Positions 1 through 11,959 of a stretch of DNA of 64,000 nucleotides are shown here, piece after piece. Position 1 is the first letter of the stretch. Each line of letters starts with the position of its first letter. The notes beneath the pieces are model-generated. The model had not been told where the DNA came from and made no database searches. It worked only from the letters and a program-made list of their open reading frames with translations. Location of the stretch: assembly GCA_005656395.1 (NCBI GenBank), contig SRSI01000072.1, positions 62,001 through 126,000 of the forward strand. The letters run 5' to 3'. Position numbers and translations under genes: made by a program. The DNA comes from Strongyloides papillosus. Lineage: Eukaryota > Nematoda > Chromadorea > Rhabditida > Strongyloididae.

Positions 1-2917
1 ATTTTAAAATTTTTAGCTTGCATAAACTATTTGATTGTTTAAACAGATGGAAGTTAGCTAAAAATAGATCTGCTAAGATAAACAAGAAAAAAAGTTTCCA
101 AACTTAAATTATTTAATTTTAAAGTAGTATTTTCTAAATATGACATTTTGCACTTTTAAAAAATTATATTAAACTTTCTCTATTTAATAATATTGTACAA
201 ACAAGTTTTTAGTGTAGTAATATTTGATACTTTTAAAAAATTTAATAGATTATAATAAGTAATAATAGATAACTTATGCTCTATACTGGCAAACAGTTTA
301 ATTTGTCATCGGAGTTCAGACCAAAATTATCGAATTTTCCATAGAATTTATAAGTTGTACGTTTTTTAGTAGTTTTCGTTATATGTTTTCTTGGTAGTTT
401 AAAAAAAAATTATATGGCAAAAGAAAGATAATTATTAACACTACAATAAATAAAAGCATTTAAAAAAAATTAAAAATTGGCTAAATATATTCAGATTATA
501 AATGTTTTTAAACTTTCAGATATTTTTAAATAGTGGTAATTTAAACAGCAAATCTTTTTAAACGATAGCAAAATTGTAAAGAAATAAAATATTACAGTAA
601 ATTTAACTTATAAAAAAACAATAATTAGTGTCATAAAATGTATCAGAAGGATCGCGACCTTCTAGAAACTACTCTATCCGTAGTGAAAATAGTTATATAA
701 ACAAAAACATTTGTGTGTAATATTTAGTTTCAAGGAAGAAATATCTACTAGAAGGTGAATTATAGAAATTAATCTTATGTTTAACTATAGTTATATTGTA
801 GACGTTTAACTCCTATTCAAATAAGATTTAAACTTCTTGTTAACCTGCACGTGAAAAGAAATCTTGCCATTATAACGTTATTTTTTTTAATTTACACATC
901 TCACACTCTGCAAACATCTTATATGTTATTGTCTCAGGCGTCATTTAACCAATGTTCCCACGTTATAAAGCTTCTGACCACTTACTGCAAAATAGACCTT
1001 TGATAAATCATGATCTGCAGCAAACTGTTTATAAACTAAATTTATAATCTAAGTTTCGTTTGGTTTGTATTTAGTATAAATAAAGTAAACCAAGTATAAA
1101 TATGTTTAATCCAATCTCGTAAAAAAATGTTGTAAATTTTTCATTTGATAATATGTTACCATGGAGTGAAACTATTTAAATCACTTTTATTGTGACATTT
1201 ATTCTAATCTTTTTTTTACAAAAAAGTATACTTAATCTATTAAAGTAAGTTTTGCTCTATTATCAAATATTTTTTTGTTTTTTCTTTACTAATCAATATT
1301 GCTGTAATATTTAAATCTAAAAATATATTCTTTTATATAGCTTGATTTGTCGTAAGTTTTAAACATAGAATATTTCTTTTAAACTTGATTAAGGCTTGGC
1401 TTAAACCACTAAAATACGTGTTTTGTCGAAACTACTCGAAAGTCACATAAATTGCAACTTCCACGTGTGCATATCCTCATATTTGCTCACCTCAATGACA
1501 CGAATAAGTCCAGTGTACAAATACAACTTTAAAATATTAAAAAGATTAGACGCTAGAAACCATCTTACTTTATAATCATAAAACTTAATATACAATCATT
1601 GTATTTCTATGAAGGCGATGTTGTTCATTTTACAGATAGTACGCTTTATAGTAAAGAAACTAGACGAATCACTTTCAAATAATAGTAATGAATAAAGGTC
1701 AGCTTTTTATTTATACTTGACGTCTCTTTTACCTACTAAATTAAGGAAAAAGTTTCAACAGATCGTTAGATACAAATTTTCAACCACATCTTAATTATCA
1801 CAAGATTCTAAAAACTTTTATTCTAAGCTTTTTACGTCTATACCAATTTGATATTATATTAATATACATTTTCTTAACATCGCGGATGAGTATCCTAACT
1901 TCCAATTCTGCTAGAAACTCCGAGAAATGGTTTTAAATAATTGACTTACATGTGCAATTAGATGATAAAGCAGTTAAAAAAATGCGATAATCTTCCAATT
2001 ACGAGGAGAAAAAAAGGTACAAAATCACATTGCAGGAATGCCTGAAAAAGAAGTTTTGAATATGTTTTATGCTCTCTATCAGAAACATCCACTAATTTCA
2101 TAGAAAAAACTGTATTGGTTAAATTGTCTTGGATAATTTCTATTACATTAATAAAAAATTTCCTTCTAACTATATTAACTTGGTATAGGAAATTAATCCT
2201 ACGATTTCAAAAAAGAACTTCAAATAACTTGTTAAAGAACGTCTCATGAGGAATTTGCATAAAGTACTCTCTTGATATTTACGCATGCAACATCGTCACT
2301 TTAAAAACATGCAGAAACTCAATAAAGATCTCAATTTAAAAAATGAAATACATTAAAGAGTAAACCAGCGAAGGTTTAGTTCACGTCAATCAGATAACTC
2401 TTGATAACGTACTTATTCTGATCGAGACAATTACATAAAAAAATTCGTCCTTATTTTTATTACATCAATGTAGATTGTAATCAGCAGAACCCTTTGAAGG
2501 ACTCTCAAATTAAAAAAAAATCATGCATGTCTCATCGAATCTTATCAAGTGTTCAACTTTTTTAAATGACTAACTTTGTAATGTTCTCATTAATTCAGAT
2601 GTTATAGTTATAATTATTAGTCTAAGCTTTGCAAAACTTTTAAAGATTAAAAATTCTGTATTAATTGAATACCTCACAACTGCTGAGAATCCTATTAATA
2701 CTCAAAAGATCGAGAATTCTATCATGTTTCACATCAATGATTGTTTTTATCCAATCTATAATAAAAGTTAATAATTCCACATAAATTTTCCGATTGCCAT
2801 GTCATTTTAGGTACTAACTTTTTGTTTTCACTTATGTATTCAATTTCTACTTCAACCGGGACTGCTACATTTGTTCAACCAGCAACTTCTAACTTCATCT
2901 TTTTCTTACTAAATCAG
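1..2917. other. AT-rich region, no recognisable gene
   Basis: No long reading frame, RNA gene or element boundary could be supported here. Between about 1870 and 2900 the sequence is less AT-rich than its surroundings and has short open stretches in shifting frames, as a badly decayed coding sequence would. I could not assign it to a family. Confidence 0.4.
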
Positions 2918-3159
2918 GATTTGCAATATATAGACACAGAGTAAAAAGAAGCAATCGACTAATAGAAAAATCTAGATCTTCTGAATCATTAAAAACTAAA
3001 ATAAATAAACTACCATATTCTAAACTACATAAGAAATGTGAAAAGCTTATGACTTTATCTCACAAAAAAATATGTATGAACTACAAGTCATTTCAACGTA
3101 AACACTTTTCTAATCTATACCAAAAAGAAATAAGGAAAAAAATTTTGTCTTTAACATAA
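2918..3159 (+). pseudogene. Possible terminal exon of an unknown decayed gene
   Basis: A reading frame without an ATG stays open for about 80 codons and ends at TAA 3157-3159. It follows a plausible splice acceptor (AAATCAG at 2911-2917). The predicted peptide is rich in Lys, Arg and Ser and could form a helix or coil; I do not recognise it. The sequence upstream looks degraded, so this may be the last readable exon of a dead gene. Chance cannot be excluded at this AT content. Confidence 0.2.
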
Positions 3160-4440
3160 CTCTCTTCAAATTTAACCGATTTTGATGGGTAAATAGTCAA
3201 AAGATGTGTTTTTTTCTAACTTAGGGGGCAAAATGGGTCTTAAATGTTTTGGGCCATAATTGGCCAAGTTATTTTCAAAAAACACCCTTTTTTAAGGCCT
3301 TTTTTACATAGTTTTGTTACACGACTAACTCTCCTCAAAGTTAACAAAATAAATTGCTTTATATCTCATTCGAAAGGTAAAATTCTAGAATAGTTCGCAA
3401 GCTTAGTGATATTAGATTTGATTTATAATTGGCCGAGTTATGGCCCAAAGAGTGGTGACCATTTTGAAAAAACATCTTAAAAGTTAAATAGTCATAACTC
3501 AGTGATAACTTGACGAAAACAAACAAAATGGTATCTATTATATAGATCTATGTCTAACTTAAAAAATAAGGGTCTAACGAATTTTTTAGCTCAACTACGA
3601 AAGAAGTTATATAAATTTGAATGTCAATTTTTTTGCCTTTTTTCCATTTTCATTGTAAAAATCAATTTTGTTCCAGACATAACTCTCTTCAAACTTGATC
3701 AATTTTTATGAACAAATAGTCATTTGATGTATTTTTTTTCAACTTAGTGCGGAAAATGGGTCTCAAAACTTTTGGTCCACAAGTGGCCAAATTATGTTTA
3801 AAAAATACCACGTTTTTGGACAGTTTTTTGCATAGTTTTGTTCCAAAAATAACTCTTTTCAAAGTTAATGAAATTTTTTGGTTTATGAATCATTTAAAAG
3901 ATACAACTTCAGAATAGTGCGGAAACACAGCTGCATTAAGATTGATAAAGAATTGGCTAAGATATGTGTCAATTAGTGATGACCATTTTTTTAATAAAAA
4001 TTAAAAAGTTAAATAGCTATTACTTAATAAAAACTTTATAAAATAAAGGAACTATGGCTTGCTTATATAGAGTTAAGTCTAACTTATAAAATGAGACTAT
4101 TACGAAGTTTACAGCTTATCTAGAAAACGATTTATGCCAATTTTAGTGTCATTTTTCTTGCTTTTTTCTATTTTTATCGTAAAAATCAATTTTGTTTCAG
4201 ACATAACTCTTTTCAAACTTGATCAAATTTCATTGTCAAATAGTCATTTGACGTATTTTTTTTCAACTTAATGCGGAAAATGGGTCTTAAAACATTTGGT
4301 TCACAAGTGGCTAAATTATGTTTAAAAAATACTACATTTTTAGACACATCTTTGCATAGTTTTGTTCCGAAAATAAATCTTTTCAAAGTCGATGAAATTT
4401 TATAGTTCACGACTCACTTGAAAGGTACAAGTCAGGAATA
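3155..4440. repeat. Tandem repeat, ~523-bp unit, about 2.5 copies
   Basis: Units start at about 3155, 3678 and 4202, each with CATAACTCT(C/T)TTCAAA. Each continues through a shared order of sub-motifs: AAATAGTCA, an AAAATGGGTCT block, then GGCCAA or its variants, then CATAGTTTTGTT. Copies 2 and 3 are closer to each other than to copy 1, and the third is cut off near 4440. There is no convincing reading frame on either strand, so this looks like satellite-type or element-internal DNA. Confidence 0.65.
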
Positions 4441-5320
4441 AGAAGGAAACTTAATATTAAAAGAATTAATTATATGTTGCCCAAGTTATCGACCAAATTT
4501 TGCACATAATTTCTTTCAAATATTTATGATAAAATATATAATAAATGGATATTCAAATTATTTATTGTATAACTGATATAAAATTTAAATAAATTAGATA
4601 AATATTGTAATTTATATCCATCAAAAATTTATATAAGAGTTGAATTTTTCTGATTTCATCCATAAAATTTTATATATAAAATATATAGAATGTGCTATGC
4701 CAAATATGTTTTAGGCATTTTCTCAAAATTTTACTATATAAATTAATGAAGAATTAGAGATTTTTTTTAATCAAAAAATATGTGATAAAATTTATATTGA
4801 AATTTTTAAGATGTTATTTATTTGCTCTATAGGAATTTTATTTAATTATTAATTTGATAATATTTAGTAATTTAGTAATAATATTTTGCTATAATTAAGA
4901 GTTTCTGTAATTTATTAGTTATCTTAAAATATAAGTTTTATATGTCAATATTTAAAATAATTATTTTTTCAAGTTTTCTTCACATTACTTTATATCCATG
5001 TTTATTTTACAAACTATTCTTTTTTATTTATTCTTTTAAAACTATTTTAAGTTGCTAATTCATTGTTTTTGTTAATATTGTTAAGTTTACTTTATTAATT
5101 TCTATTGATTTATTAGTATACAATATTGATCTATTTTTACAAAAAATACTTTGTTTTTAACATATAGTCTTTTTTTAATCACTAAAACTTAAATTTAAGA
5201 ATGGCTCTATCGAAACTAAAAAGTACCATTTTTATTATTATCGTTCATATAAATAAATGTTTTACGTTGTTATTATATTGTACTAATTTTTTTAATTACA
5301 GATAGAAAAAAACGGGAGAA
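4441..5320. other. AT-rich flank upstream of the Helitron gene
   Basis: No gene seen. A TTTAATTACAG acceptor-like site lies about 20 bases before the ATG at 5321, so a 5' UTR intron is possible. The 5' terminus of the Helitron probably lies here, but I could not place it: its TC dinucleotide start is not diagnostic in such sequence. Confidence 0.4.
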
Positions 5321-7408
5321 ATGGAATTCGTCAACAATTTATTGAAAAAAGTCAATAAAATTGACATTCCGAAAGCTTCAATTTGTGATTTTACTGATTT
5401 AGTAAATCATAATTTTGTACATGATTTCATTAATTCGAAGCATGTCATTATTTTGGATGAAGACATTTGTGTGTCATACATTCTTAATACTAATGGAATC
5501 ATTTATTCGATAACCATTAGAAACAATAGTCAAGCCGATGATTTGGTTAAAGCTATAAAAAATAAAAAAAGTTGTGCTGGAGGCATGGTAATTAAAAATG
5601 ATTACGTGCCAATAAATTCCAATAGTACAACTTTTTGTAAAATTTTGCGGGCCGATATGTGCCAAGCATCTTTAGGACGAAATAATCAATGTACTGCAAT
5701 GTCATTTGCATCTCTGATTATGGCATGTATCAAATCGCCATTAAATTGGGATAAAGTTGATATAAATAATGTCCTTAATCAAGGAAATATTTTGTACGAA
5801 AGAAGCGTTAATCATTTGCGCAGTACAAATTATCCAATTGATGGTAGAGGTTATTTATCAGTAACCAACATTATACGGGAAACAATTTTGTTTTATCGTA
5901 AAGTTACGTTTAGCACAGCTTCGTGCTATTCATTTGTAGGAAGAGGGATGACGGTTAAAAGAAACGAGATTTCTTTTGGTTTCGTTTCTCTTTCACAAGC
6001 ATTAAATAGATTAGTAAACGAACATCAGTTTTTAATCTTGATTGCTAATGAAAGGGCTTCTTCAATAATACACCATGATGGAGCATTCTTCTTATTTGAT
6101 CCACATTCTATGGATCAAAATGGAAGATATTGCTCTAATGGTGTTTCATGTATGCTAATGTTTAACACATTAGGAGATTTGATTGAACATTTACAAGCTA
6201 ATCAAGTTTGTAATAATTCAATATTTGATCTTAATGGTATAAACATTAGTGTTGAAAATATATCAGATGTTAATTCTGATATTTCGACAACTAAAAAAAG
6301 TGTAAAGGGTAGACTATCAAAAATAGTCAAAAAAGAACCTTTACATTTATCTAAAAATAATAAAAATAAAAAAGTCGACTCTAATTTAAATGAAGAAATA
6401 TCTTTATTAAAAGTTAGATATGATAAGTGTAAAAGACTAAGTGATAAAAAGAAAATACAAGTACAGTTAAATAGATTAGAAAAAAAATCTATAGATACTG
6501 TTAAAGAAAATTGTATTGAAACTTTAAAATTAAATGAGGTATTTGATAATAATCTCAAAAAAGGTTTTGATTTAGAAAAAGACGAACCAATGGAGATTGA
6601 TATTTGTCAAAAAAATACATCGCAAATTCTAATGGATTTTGATGTAGACATTGATTCTACATTAAAAGAAATTATTGAAGTTGAAAATAAAATTAATAAA
6701 TGCAAAAGAGCAAATGAAAAAAAAAAACTTCAAGTACATTTAAATAGATTACATAAGAAAATGTCAACAGAAACTGTTAAAACAGAATCTAATGACATTT
6801 TAAATATAATTGAATGTGATCTAAATAAAAATGTTACAATAAGTAATGAACAGTCAATGGAAGTTAACATATCTCAAAATGATATATCTAAAAATTCAAT
6901 TAACTTTAATGTCGATTTTAAAAATAATATTGAACAATTAGGTTCAATTAATAGGAACATTAAAATTTATAAAACAAAAACTAGAAAATTTGATATGAAA
7001 TTATCGAGATTTAAAAAAAATCTACCAAAAGATTTCTTAAATGTTAAAGGCATTAGTAAAAAAAATAAAAAACAGAGTAACATTTCTTTAGTTAATGATA
7101 TATTAGTAAATGTTGCTAATTTAAATATCACTAGAAAATTAAAAAATAAAGAAAAGATAAAGAAAAGGTTATCAAGATTATCAAGTAACATTATAAAATG
7201 TGATGATGTATCTTTAGATAAAAATTGTCAGGTAGATTACATAGTTGAAGCTCTTGATTCAATTCAAGAAGCCAATGATTTTACCAAAAAAAGGCAAAAA
7301 AGGAAAAAGAGTTTGAAAAAACAAAAACTTTTTCCGGCTAGAGATGGGAAAATTATCCCAGATAAGCATTATTTGGGTCCCCTTTATACTGGCTGTGAAC
7401 ATTGCTAA
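5321..7408 (+). CDS. Helitron N-terminal part: C76-like cysteine protease and basic linker
   Basis: The 695-aa frame starts at the first ATG after a possible acceptor. Residues 110-310 resemble the herpesvirus-tegument-type (C76) deubiquitinating protease fold seen in some transposons. The candidate nucleophile is Cys124 in NNQCTAMSF. Asp260 and His262 lie in FFLFDPHS, reproducing the D-x-H pair of that family. Residues 345-660 are Lys-rich and contain two diverged copies of a unit with KCKR...KKK.QV.LNRL, plus a third weaker one. The C-terminus carries HYLG and CEHC, the first half of the zinc finger that precedes Helitron Rep domains. The next codon is TAA, and the following frame is the same, so this is the N-terminal portion of one polyprotein. 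Protease assignment is by motif and order of conserved segments only. Confidence 0.75.
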   Translation: MEFVNNLLKKVNKIDIPKASICDFTDLVNHNFVHDFINSKHVIILDEDICVSYILNTNGIIYSITIRNNSQADDLVKAIKNKKSCAGGMVIKNDYVPINSNSTTFCKILRADMCQASLGRNNQCTAMSFASLIMACIKSPLNWDKVDINNVLNQGNILYERSVNHLRSTNYPIDGRGYLSVTNIIRETILFYRKVTFSTASCYSFVGRGMTVKRNEISFGFVSLSQALNRLVNEHQFLILIANERASSIIHHDGAFFLFDPHSMDQNGRYCSNGVSCMLMFNTLGDLIEHLQANQVCNNSIFDLNGINISVENISDVNSDISTTKKSVKGRLSKIVKKEPLHLSKNNKNKKVDSNLNEEISLLKVRYDKCKRLSDKKKIQVQLNRLEKKSIDTVKENCIETLKLNEVFDNNLKKGFDLEKDEPMEIDICQKNTSQILMDFDVDIDSTLKEIIEVENKINKCKRANEKKKLQVHLNRLHKKMSTETVKTESNDILNIIECDLNKNVTISNEQSMEVNISQNDISKNSINFNVDFKNNIEQLGSINRNIKIYKTKTRKFDMKLSRFKKNLPKDFLNVKGISKKNKKQSNISLVNDILVNVANLNITRKLKNKEKIKKRLSRLSSNIIKCDDVSLDKNCQVDYIVEALDSIQEANDFTKKRQKRKKSLKKQKLFPARDGKIIPDKHYLGPLYTGCEHC

Positions 7409-7411
7409 GAG

Positions 7412-10400
7412 ATGTTCTATGAAAAAGAAAGCAAATATAAACAATGCTGTGAATTTGGGGGAGTTAAAGAATATGAAAGACTATTTAATAACTTTCCTAA
7501 ATTTATAAAAGATTTGTTTATAGGTGAAGATGAAGAAAGTATACACTTTAAAAAACATTGTAGGCGAATTAATAACAAATTTGCCTTTGCGAGTTATACC
7601 GGTCAACAAAGAGATTTTAAAACACCAGGTCCTCCAACATTTGTGTTGCATGGTGAAGCTAAACGTGTAATAAACACAGCTGTACCTGAAAATAAAGATA
7701 ATTTGTCCTATGGGCAATTATATTTTTACGGACCTGATGTTGCTGAGGATATTAGAAATAAAAATGTTAGTGCATTTAATGAGATATCAATTATTAGTAA
7801 TCTCACTCATATTATTTCCAAAATAAATATGTTAGCATTATCATATAAACATTTTGGTGATTATATTCGTGAACAAGATTTAAAATATAAAAATGAAAAT
7901 AAAGCTGTGCCAATGTATAAATTGGTTTTGAGACCTCCAGCAAATAAGAATGATAGAGTTCGTAATTTGCCAGAGGTAACAGAAATAGCAGCTATATTTC
8001 AAAGTGAAGATGGAGAAGTTCCTGATTATAATGTTTTGTTATGTAATAAAACAGGAAAATTGGAAACTTTGAGTCATTACAGTCCTTTAAAAGATCCTGC
8101 AACATATCCATTGTTCTTCCCAACAGGAGCTTTTGGATGGGAAGAGAAAAAAACATATAAAAAAGGTAATGAACAAAGATCTCTAACGAAATTAGTTTAT
8201 TACCAAAATCTTATTGCTGTGAGACCATCATTTAATCCTTTACATCATGGAGGATTATTATTTCAACTTTTTGTTGTTGATGCTTACACAGCAATAGAAA
8301 GAGATCGTCTAAATTATGTTATTAAGCTTAACAAAGAGCTTAAACAAAAGAATAATAAACAAATAGAAGATCTTCTTGAAGATTATCTTATCGGTGATGA
8401 AGATAATGAAGAAGCTGCAAAAAAAAGTGAGAGAATTAAACTTTTTAGCAGTTACATTGGTTCAAGAAGATTTATGCATTTAGGCTATCAAGATGGTATG
8501 GCTATTGTTAGGAAATTTGGGAAACCAGATTTCTTTATTACAATGACCACAAACCCCAATTGGAGAGAGATTACAGAAAATCTTTATCCTGGGCAATTAC
8601 CAAATGATCGCCATGACTTGATTGCAAGAGTGTTTAAGCATAAATCTGATGCTTTAATACATGACTTGAAGGAAAACAAAATAATGGGCAATGTAGTTTA
8701 TCTACAGTCAACCATTGAGTTTCAGAAAAGATCTTTACCACATATCCATATATTGGTAAAAGTTTCTAAAGAAGACTTCAGATTAACTTCTGATCAGGTA
8801 GATGAATGTGTCAAAGCAGAATTCCCTGATAAAGAAAAAAATCTACGTCTCTTTGAAATTGTCACAAAAACAATGGTACATTCGAGATGTGATATTTCGA
8901 AAACAAAAGTACCCTGTTGGGATGAAGCAAAAAACATTTGCACTAAAAAATTCCCAGAACAGTACCATAAAGTAACTTCCATTACTTCTAAAGGTAAAGT
9001 TAACATTAAGAGATCCTTTGATCCCTTATTAGATATTACAGATAGATTTGGTAACAATGTAAATAACGATTTTTGTGTAACATATAATCCTTATTTGAGC
9101 TTGAAATACAATTCACATATTAATGTAAAAATATGTGAAAGTGTTTTAAGTCCTAAGTATTTATTTAAGTATACACATAAATCAAATGGTGATAAAATTT
9201 CTGCGGATGTGGTCGAAACCGTTGAATCGAAAGATGAGGTTAAGCTTCATATTGATGGTAGATATGTAGGACCATCAGAAGCAGTTTGGAGAATCATGGA
9301 GTATCCAATACTTTATAAAGATTGGACTGTTGTAAGATTAGCAGTTCACTTGATAAATGAGGATTGCACAGTTGCTGATGAAATGAATAATGGCAATAAT
9401 AATTGTTTTAAAGCGGAAAAAGGTTATAAATCTACATTAGTAGCATATTATAATCTCAATATAAACGATATTAATGCTAGAAAGTGTATCTATAATGAGA
9501 TAATGGAATATTATTGGTTTGACTTAAAAACCAGAGAATGGAAATTAAGACATCGCCAAAGGCGTACAATAGGAAGGATATTTACTGTATCACCTATGAA
9601 TGTCGAATTGTTTTCACTTCGCCAACTTTTACTCCATGTACCTGGAGCAACATGTGAAGGCGATATGAAAAATATTAATGGTGTTCAATGGCCCTCATTT
9701 AGAGATGCTGCCATATCAAGAGGTTTACTTGATACTGAAGACAATTACAATGAATTGTTTGAAGAAGCATGTGAAAGCGCGATGCCTAACATGCCTCGTA
9801 ATTACTTCGGTCTCATGATTTGCTATTGGCTATCTTTTACAAGACATTATGACATCTTCACTAAGTTTAAAAATTACTTAATTGAAGATTATTTAATGAA
9901 ATATAATGGTAATGAAGAAAGAGCTGAAGCTCAAGCCATTTTTGATATTAGAAATGTTCTACAATCTAATAACTTTAATGGCTATACTGATTTACCCGAA
10001 GTCAATTTTGATATTATAGAAATTGATTACGTTGAGGATAAAGATGTTCTAAAAAGGTTAGGTGACGAAAATTTAAAATCAGCTAACGAAGAACAGAGAA
10101 ACTTTATTGATAGGATATTAAATATCATTGTTAATAATTTATCAGATAAACGTTGCTTCTTTTTAGAAGGACCTGCAGGAACAGGTAAGACATTCGTCTA
10201 CACAACGTTATATTATTTGCTTAGAGCTAAAGATAAGATAGTACTTAATTGTGCTTCAACAGGTAATGCGGCTACTCTTCTTAGAAATGGACAAACAGTT
10301 CATTCTATGTTTTCAGTACCTATTACCTTATACGACAGTAATTTTAGGCTATCCAAGCTTAATAAATTACGTACTACTATGCTTGAAAAAGCTTCATTAA

Positions 10401-11440
10401 TAATAATTGATGAAGCACCTATGCTTAGTAAGTATGTAATTGATTATCTTGATCAGCAACTAAAAAAAGTTTGCAAGAATGATCTTCCATTTGGTAGAAA
10501 AGTCATCATATGTGGTGGTGATTTTAGACAAACATTGTCTATCTTACCAAATTCTACAAGGCATCAAAATGTTTTGTTCTCAATTAAGTATAGCCCTCTT
10601 TGGAATGTTCACTTTGAGACAGTGAAACTTACCAGAAACATGAGGGTTAAAGAGAACGAGATAGATTTTGCCAAGTGGATTTTAGATATTGGTAATGATG
10701 CTCTTCAAAAAAATGAAGATGGCGAAGTGAATATACCACTAAATATCCAATCAACTGGAGATTTAGTGAATGATATCTTTGGAGCTAAAAATGAAAGCAT
10801 ATTAGAAAAATCTAACTATGCAATTCTTGCTCCAACAAATGCCATTGTAGAGACTATCAATAATGAAGTATTAAATACTCTACCAGGCGATGAAGAAAAA
10901 ATATTTTCAGCCGATTCGATTAGAAAAGATTCGGATACAAATGAAAATTACTACAACATGCCTATTGAAAACTTAAATCAGTTGACACCTAGCGGTTTAC
11001 CACCACATGTGTTAAATCTCAAGGTTAATGCCGTAATTATTGTTCTTCGTAATTTGAACATTAAAGAAGGACTTTGTAACGGCACAAGATTGAGAGTTAT
11101 AAAAATTAATAAAAGAATCTTGACATGTATTCATTTGTCAGGGTTAAATAAAGATAAAACTGTTCTTATACCTAGAATAGTTTTATATAGTTCTGAAGGA
11201 GAATATCCTTTTACACTAGCAAGGAAACAGTTTCCTGTAAGACTTGCCTTTGCTATGACTATCAATAAAAGTCAGGGGCAAACATTAAGTAAAGTTGGTG
11301 TAGATTTAACAACACCAGTTTTTTCACATGGGCAATTGTATGTTGCTTTTTCGCGAGTAAAAAGCTCTGATTGTCTATTTGTTAAAACAGAATCTAAAAA
11401 AGCTAAAAATATTGTATATAAAGAGATATTTAATGCATAG
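7412..11440 (+). CDS. Helitron Rep/helicase
   Basis: The 1,342-aa frame is in register with the upstream ORF and separated from it only by TAA and one GAG codon. It would initiate rolling-circle transposition by nicking and unwind DNA. Residues 1-12 complete the zinc finger (CC at 12-13). Rep motifs: FFITMTTNP at about 374-382, HUH residues His444 and His446 in LPHIHI, and the two candidate nucleophile tyrosines Tyr583 and Tyr587 in KYLFKYTHK. Pif1-like helicase motifs: Walker A GPAGTGKT at 920-927, Walker B IIIDEAPM with Asp1000-Glu1001, GGDFRQ at 1035-1040, LTRNMR, and C-terminal INKSQGQT and AFSR. All catalytic residues looked for are present. The ATG at 7412 may not be a real start; read-through or a recent nonsense mutation are the alternatives. 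Confidence 0.9.
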   Translation: MFYEKESKYKQCCEFGGVKEYERLFNNFPKFIKDLFIGEDEESIHFKKHCRRINNKFAFASYTGQQRDFKTPGPPTFVLHGEAKRVINTAVPENKDNLSYGQLYFYGPDVAEDIRNKNVSAFNEISIISNLTHIISKINMLALSYKHFGDYIREQDLKYKNENKAVPMYKLVLRPPANKNDRVRNLPEVTEIAAIFQSEDGEVPDYNVLLCNKTGKLETLSHYSPLKDPATYPLFFPTGAFGWEEKKTYKKGNEQRSLTKLVYYQNLIAVRPSFNPLHHGGLLFQLFVVDAYTAIERDRLNYVIKLNKELKQKNNKQIEDLLEDYLIGDEDNEEAAKKSERIKLFSSYIGSRRFMHLGYQDGMAIVRKFGKPDFFITMTTNPNWREITENLYPGQLPNDRHDLIARVFKHKSDALIHDLKENKIMGNVVYLQSTIEFQKRSLPHIHILVKVSKEDFRLTSDQVDECVKAEFPDKEKNLRLFEIVTKTMVHSRCDISKTKVPCWDEAKNICTKKFPEQYHKVTSITSKGKVNIKRSFDPLLDITDRFGNNVNNDFCVTYNPYLSLKYNSHINVKICESVLSPKYLFKYTHKSNGDKISADVVETVESKDEVKLHIDGRYVGPSEAVWRIMEYPILYKDWTVVRLAVHLINEDCTVADEMNNGNNNCFKAEKGYKSTLVAYYNLNINDINARKCIYNEIMEYYWFDLKTREWKLRHRQRRTIGRIFTVSPMNVELFSLRQLLLHVPGATCEGDMKNINGVQWPSFRDAAISRGLLDTEDNYNELFEEACESAMPNMPRNYFGLMICYWLSFTRHYDIFTKFKNYLIEDYLMKYNGNEERAEAQAIFDIRNVLQSNNFNGYTDLPEVNFDIIEIDYVEDKDVLKRLGDENLKSANEEQRNFIDRILNIIVNNLSDKRCFFLEGPAGTGKTFVYTTLYYLLRAKDKIVLNCASTGNAATLLRNGQTVHSMFSVPITLYDSNFRLSKLNKLRTTMLEKASLIIIDEAPMLSKYVIDYLDQQLKKVCKNDLPFGRKVIICGGDFRQTLSILPNSTRHQNVLFSIKYSPLWNVHFETVKLTRNMRVKENEIDFAKWILDIGNDALQKNEDGEVNIPLNIQSTGDLVNDIFGAKNESILEKSNYAILAPTNAIVETINNEVLNTLPGDEEKIFSADSIRKDSDTNENYYNMPIENLNQLTPSGLPPHVLNLKVNAVIIVLRNLNIKEGLCNGTRLRVIKINKRILTCIHLSGLNKDKTVLIPRIVLYSSEGEYPFTLARKQFPVRLAFAMTINKSQGQTLSKVGVDLTTPVFSHGQLYVAFSRVKSSDCLFVKTESKKAKNIVYKEIFNA

Positions 11441-11703
11441 ATTCTGATGAGATAATGAAAACATGAAGAACCAAATGATGGCAGCAATTAAAGCAGATGG
11501 AGGACCACAAGAAAGAAACAGGAATATTTTTTAACATTTTTAAATAAATGAATTTTTTTAATTATAATTTTTTTTAACATTTTTAAATAAATGATTGTTT
11601 TATTAATTGTGTTTTTTTATTTCTTTGAATGACAAATTGTTCTAATACAAATATTTTGATAATAATTTAATACAAAAATTCTTTTAAAAAATATGCTCTG
11701 CGG
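11441..11703. other. Helitron 3' untranslated region
   Basis: AT-rich, with a short direct repeat: the segment around 11525-11550 (TTTTTTAACATTTTTAAATAAATGA) recurs at 11570-11593. No gene. Confidence 0.5.
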
Positions 11704-11741
11704 ACCAGACGTGACCTGCCGAAGGCAGGTCTAAGGCTGGT
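11704..11741 (+). other. Helitron 3' terminal hairpin and CTRR end
   Basis: The inner stem GACCTGCC/GGCAGGTC is perfect (8 bp, loop GAA). An outer arm ACCAG (11704-11708) pairs with CTGGT (11737-11741). This GC-rich palindrome stands out in the local sequence and lies 260 bp after the helicase stop. CTGG matches the CTRR terminus and T follows. The CTAA immediately after the stem is an alternative, less typical end. Confidence 0.6.
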
Positions 11742-11758
11742 TAAAACAAAAATAAAAA

Positions 11759-11872
11759 TGATAAGAAATAATTTGAATATTATTATTCAAATTTATAATT
11801 TAATCATTATTTATATAAAGTAAATGTATTTTAAGAGATTTTGTAATAAAGGTTTTTAGTTAAAATCTATCA
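11759..11872 (+). repeat. Left LTR (114 bp)
   Basis: Starts TGATAAG and ends AATCTATCA. It contains a short palindrome around TTTGAATATTATTATTCAAA. The bases just after it, TTGGCATTTGAGACG, include TGG as expected of a tRNA primer-binding site. It matches the two ends of the right LTR but lacks that LTR's central ~287 bp. Confidence 0.75.
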
Positions 11873-11959
11873 TTGGCATTTGAGACGAGATAGTTTCTTG
11901 TGTGTTATACTTTGCGTGACAGTTGTTTACAGAGTTGATAAACATTTAATTTTTTAGAC

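Larger units (their letters stand above)
5321..11740 (+). mobile_element. Helitron-type rolling-circle transposon, near-complete
   Basis: The element encodes a HUH Rep and Pif1-like helicase joined in frame to an upstream cysteine-protease region. One TAA at 7406-7408 interrupts it. The proposed 3' end is an 8-bp perfect stem (11713-11720 with 11724-11731, GAA loop) followed by CTGG at 11737-11740 and then T. This fits the Helitron rule of a hairpin followed by CTRR with insertion before T. The 5' end was not located, so the start given is that of the ORF. With the single stop aside, about 2,040 codons are open, which suggests a recent insertion. Confidence 0.8.

Noticed and set aside
6202..9057. 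Long minus-strand reading frames opposite the Helitron genes
   Set aside because: They are antisense shadows of the strongly supported plus-strand motifs.
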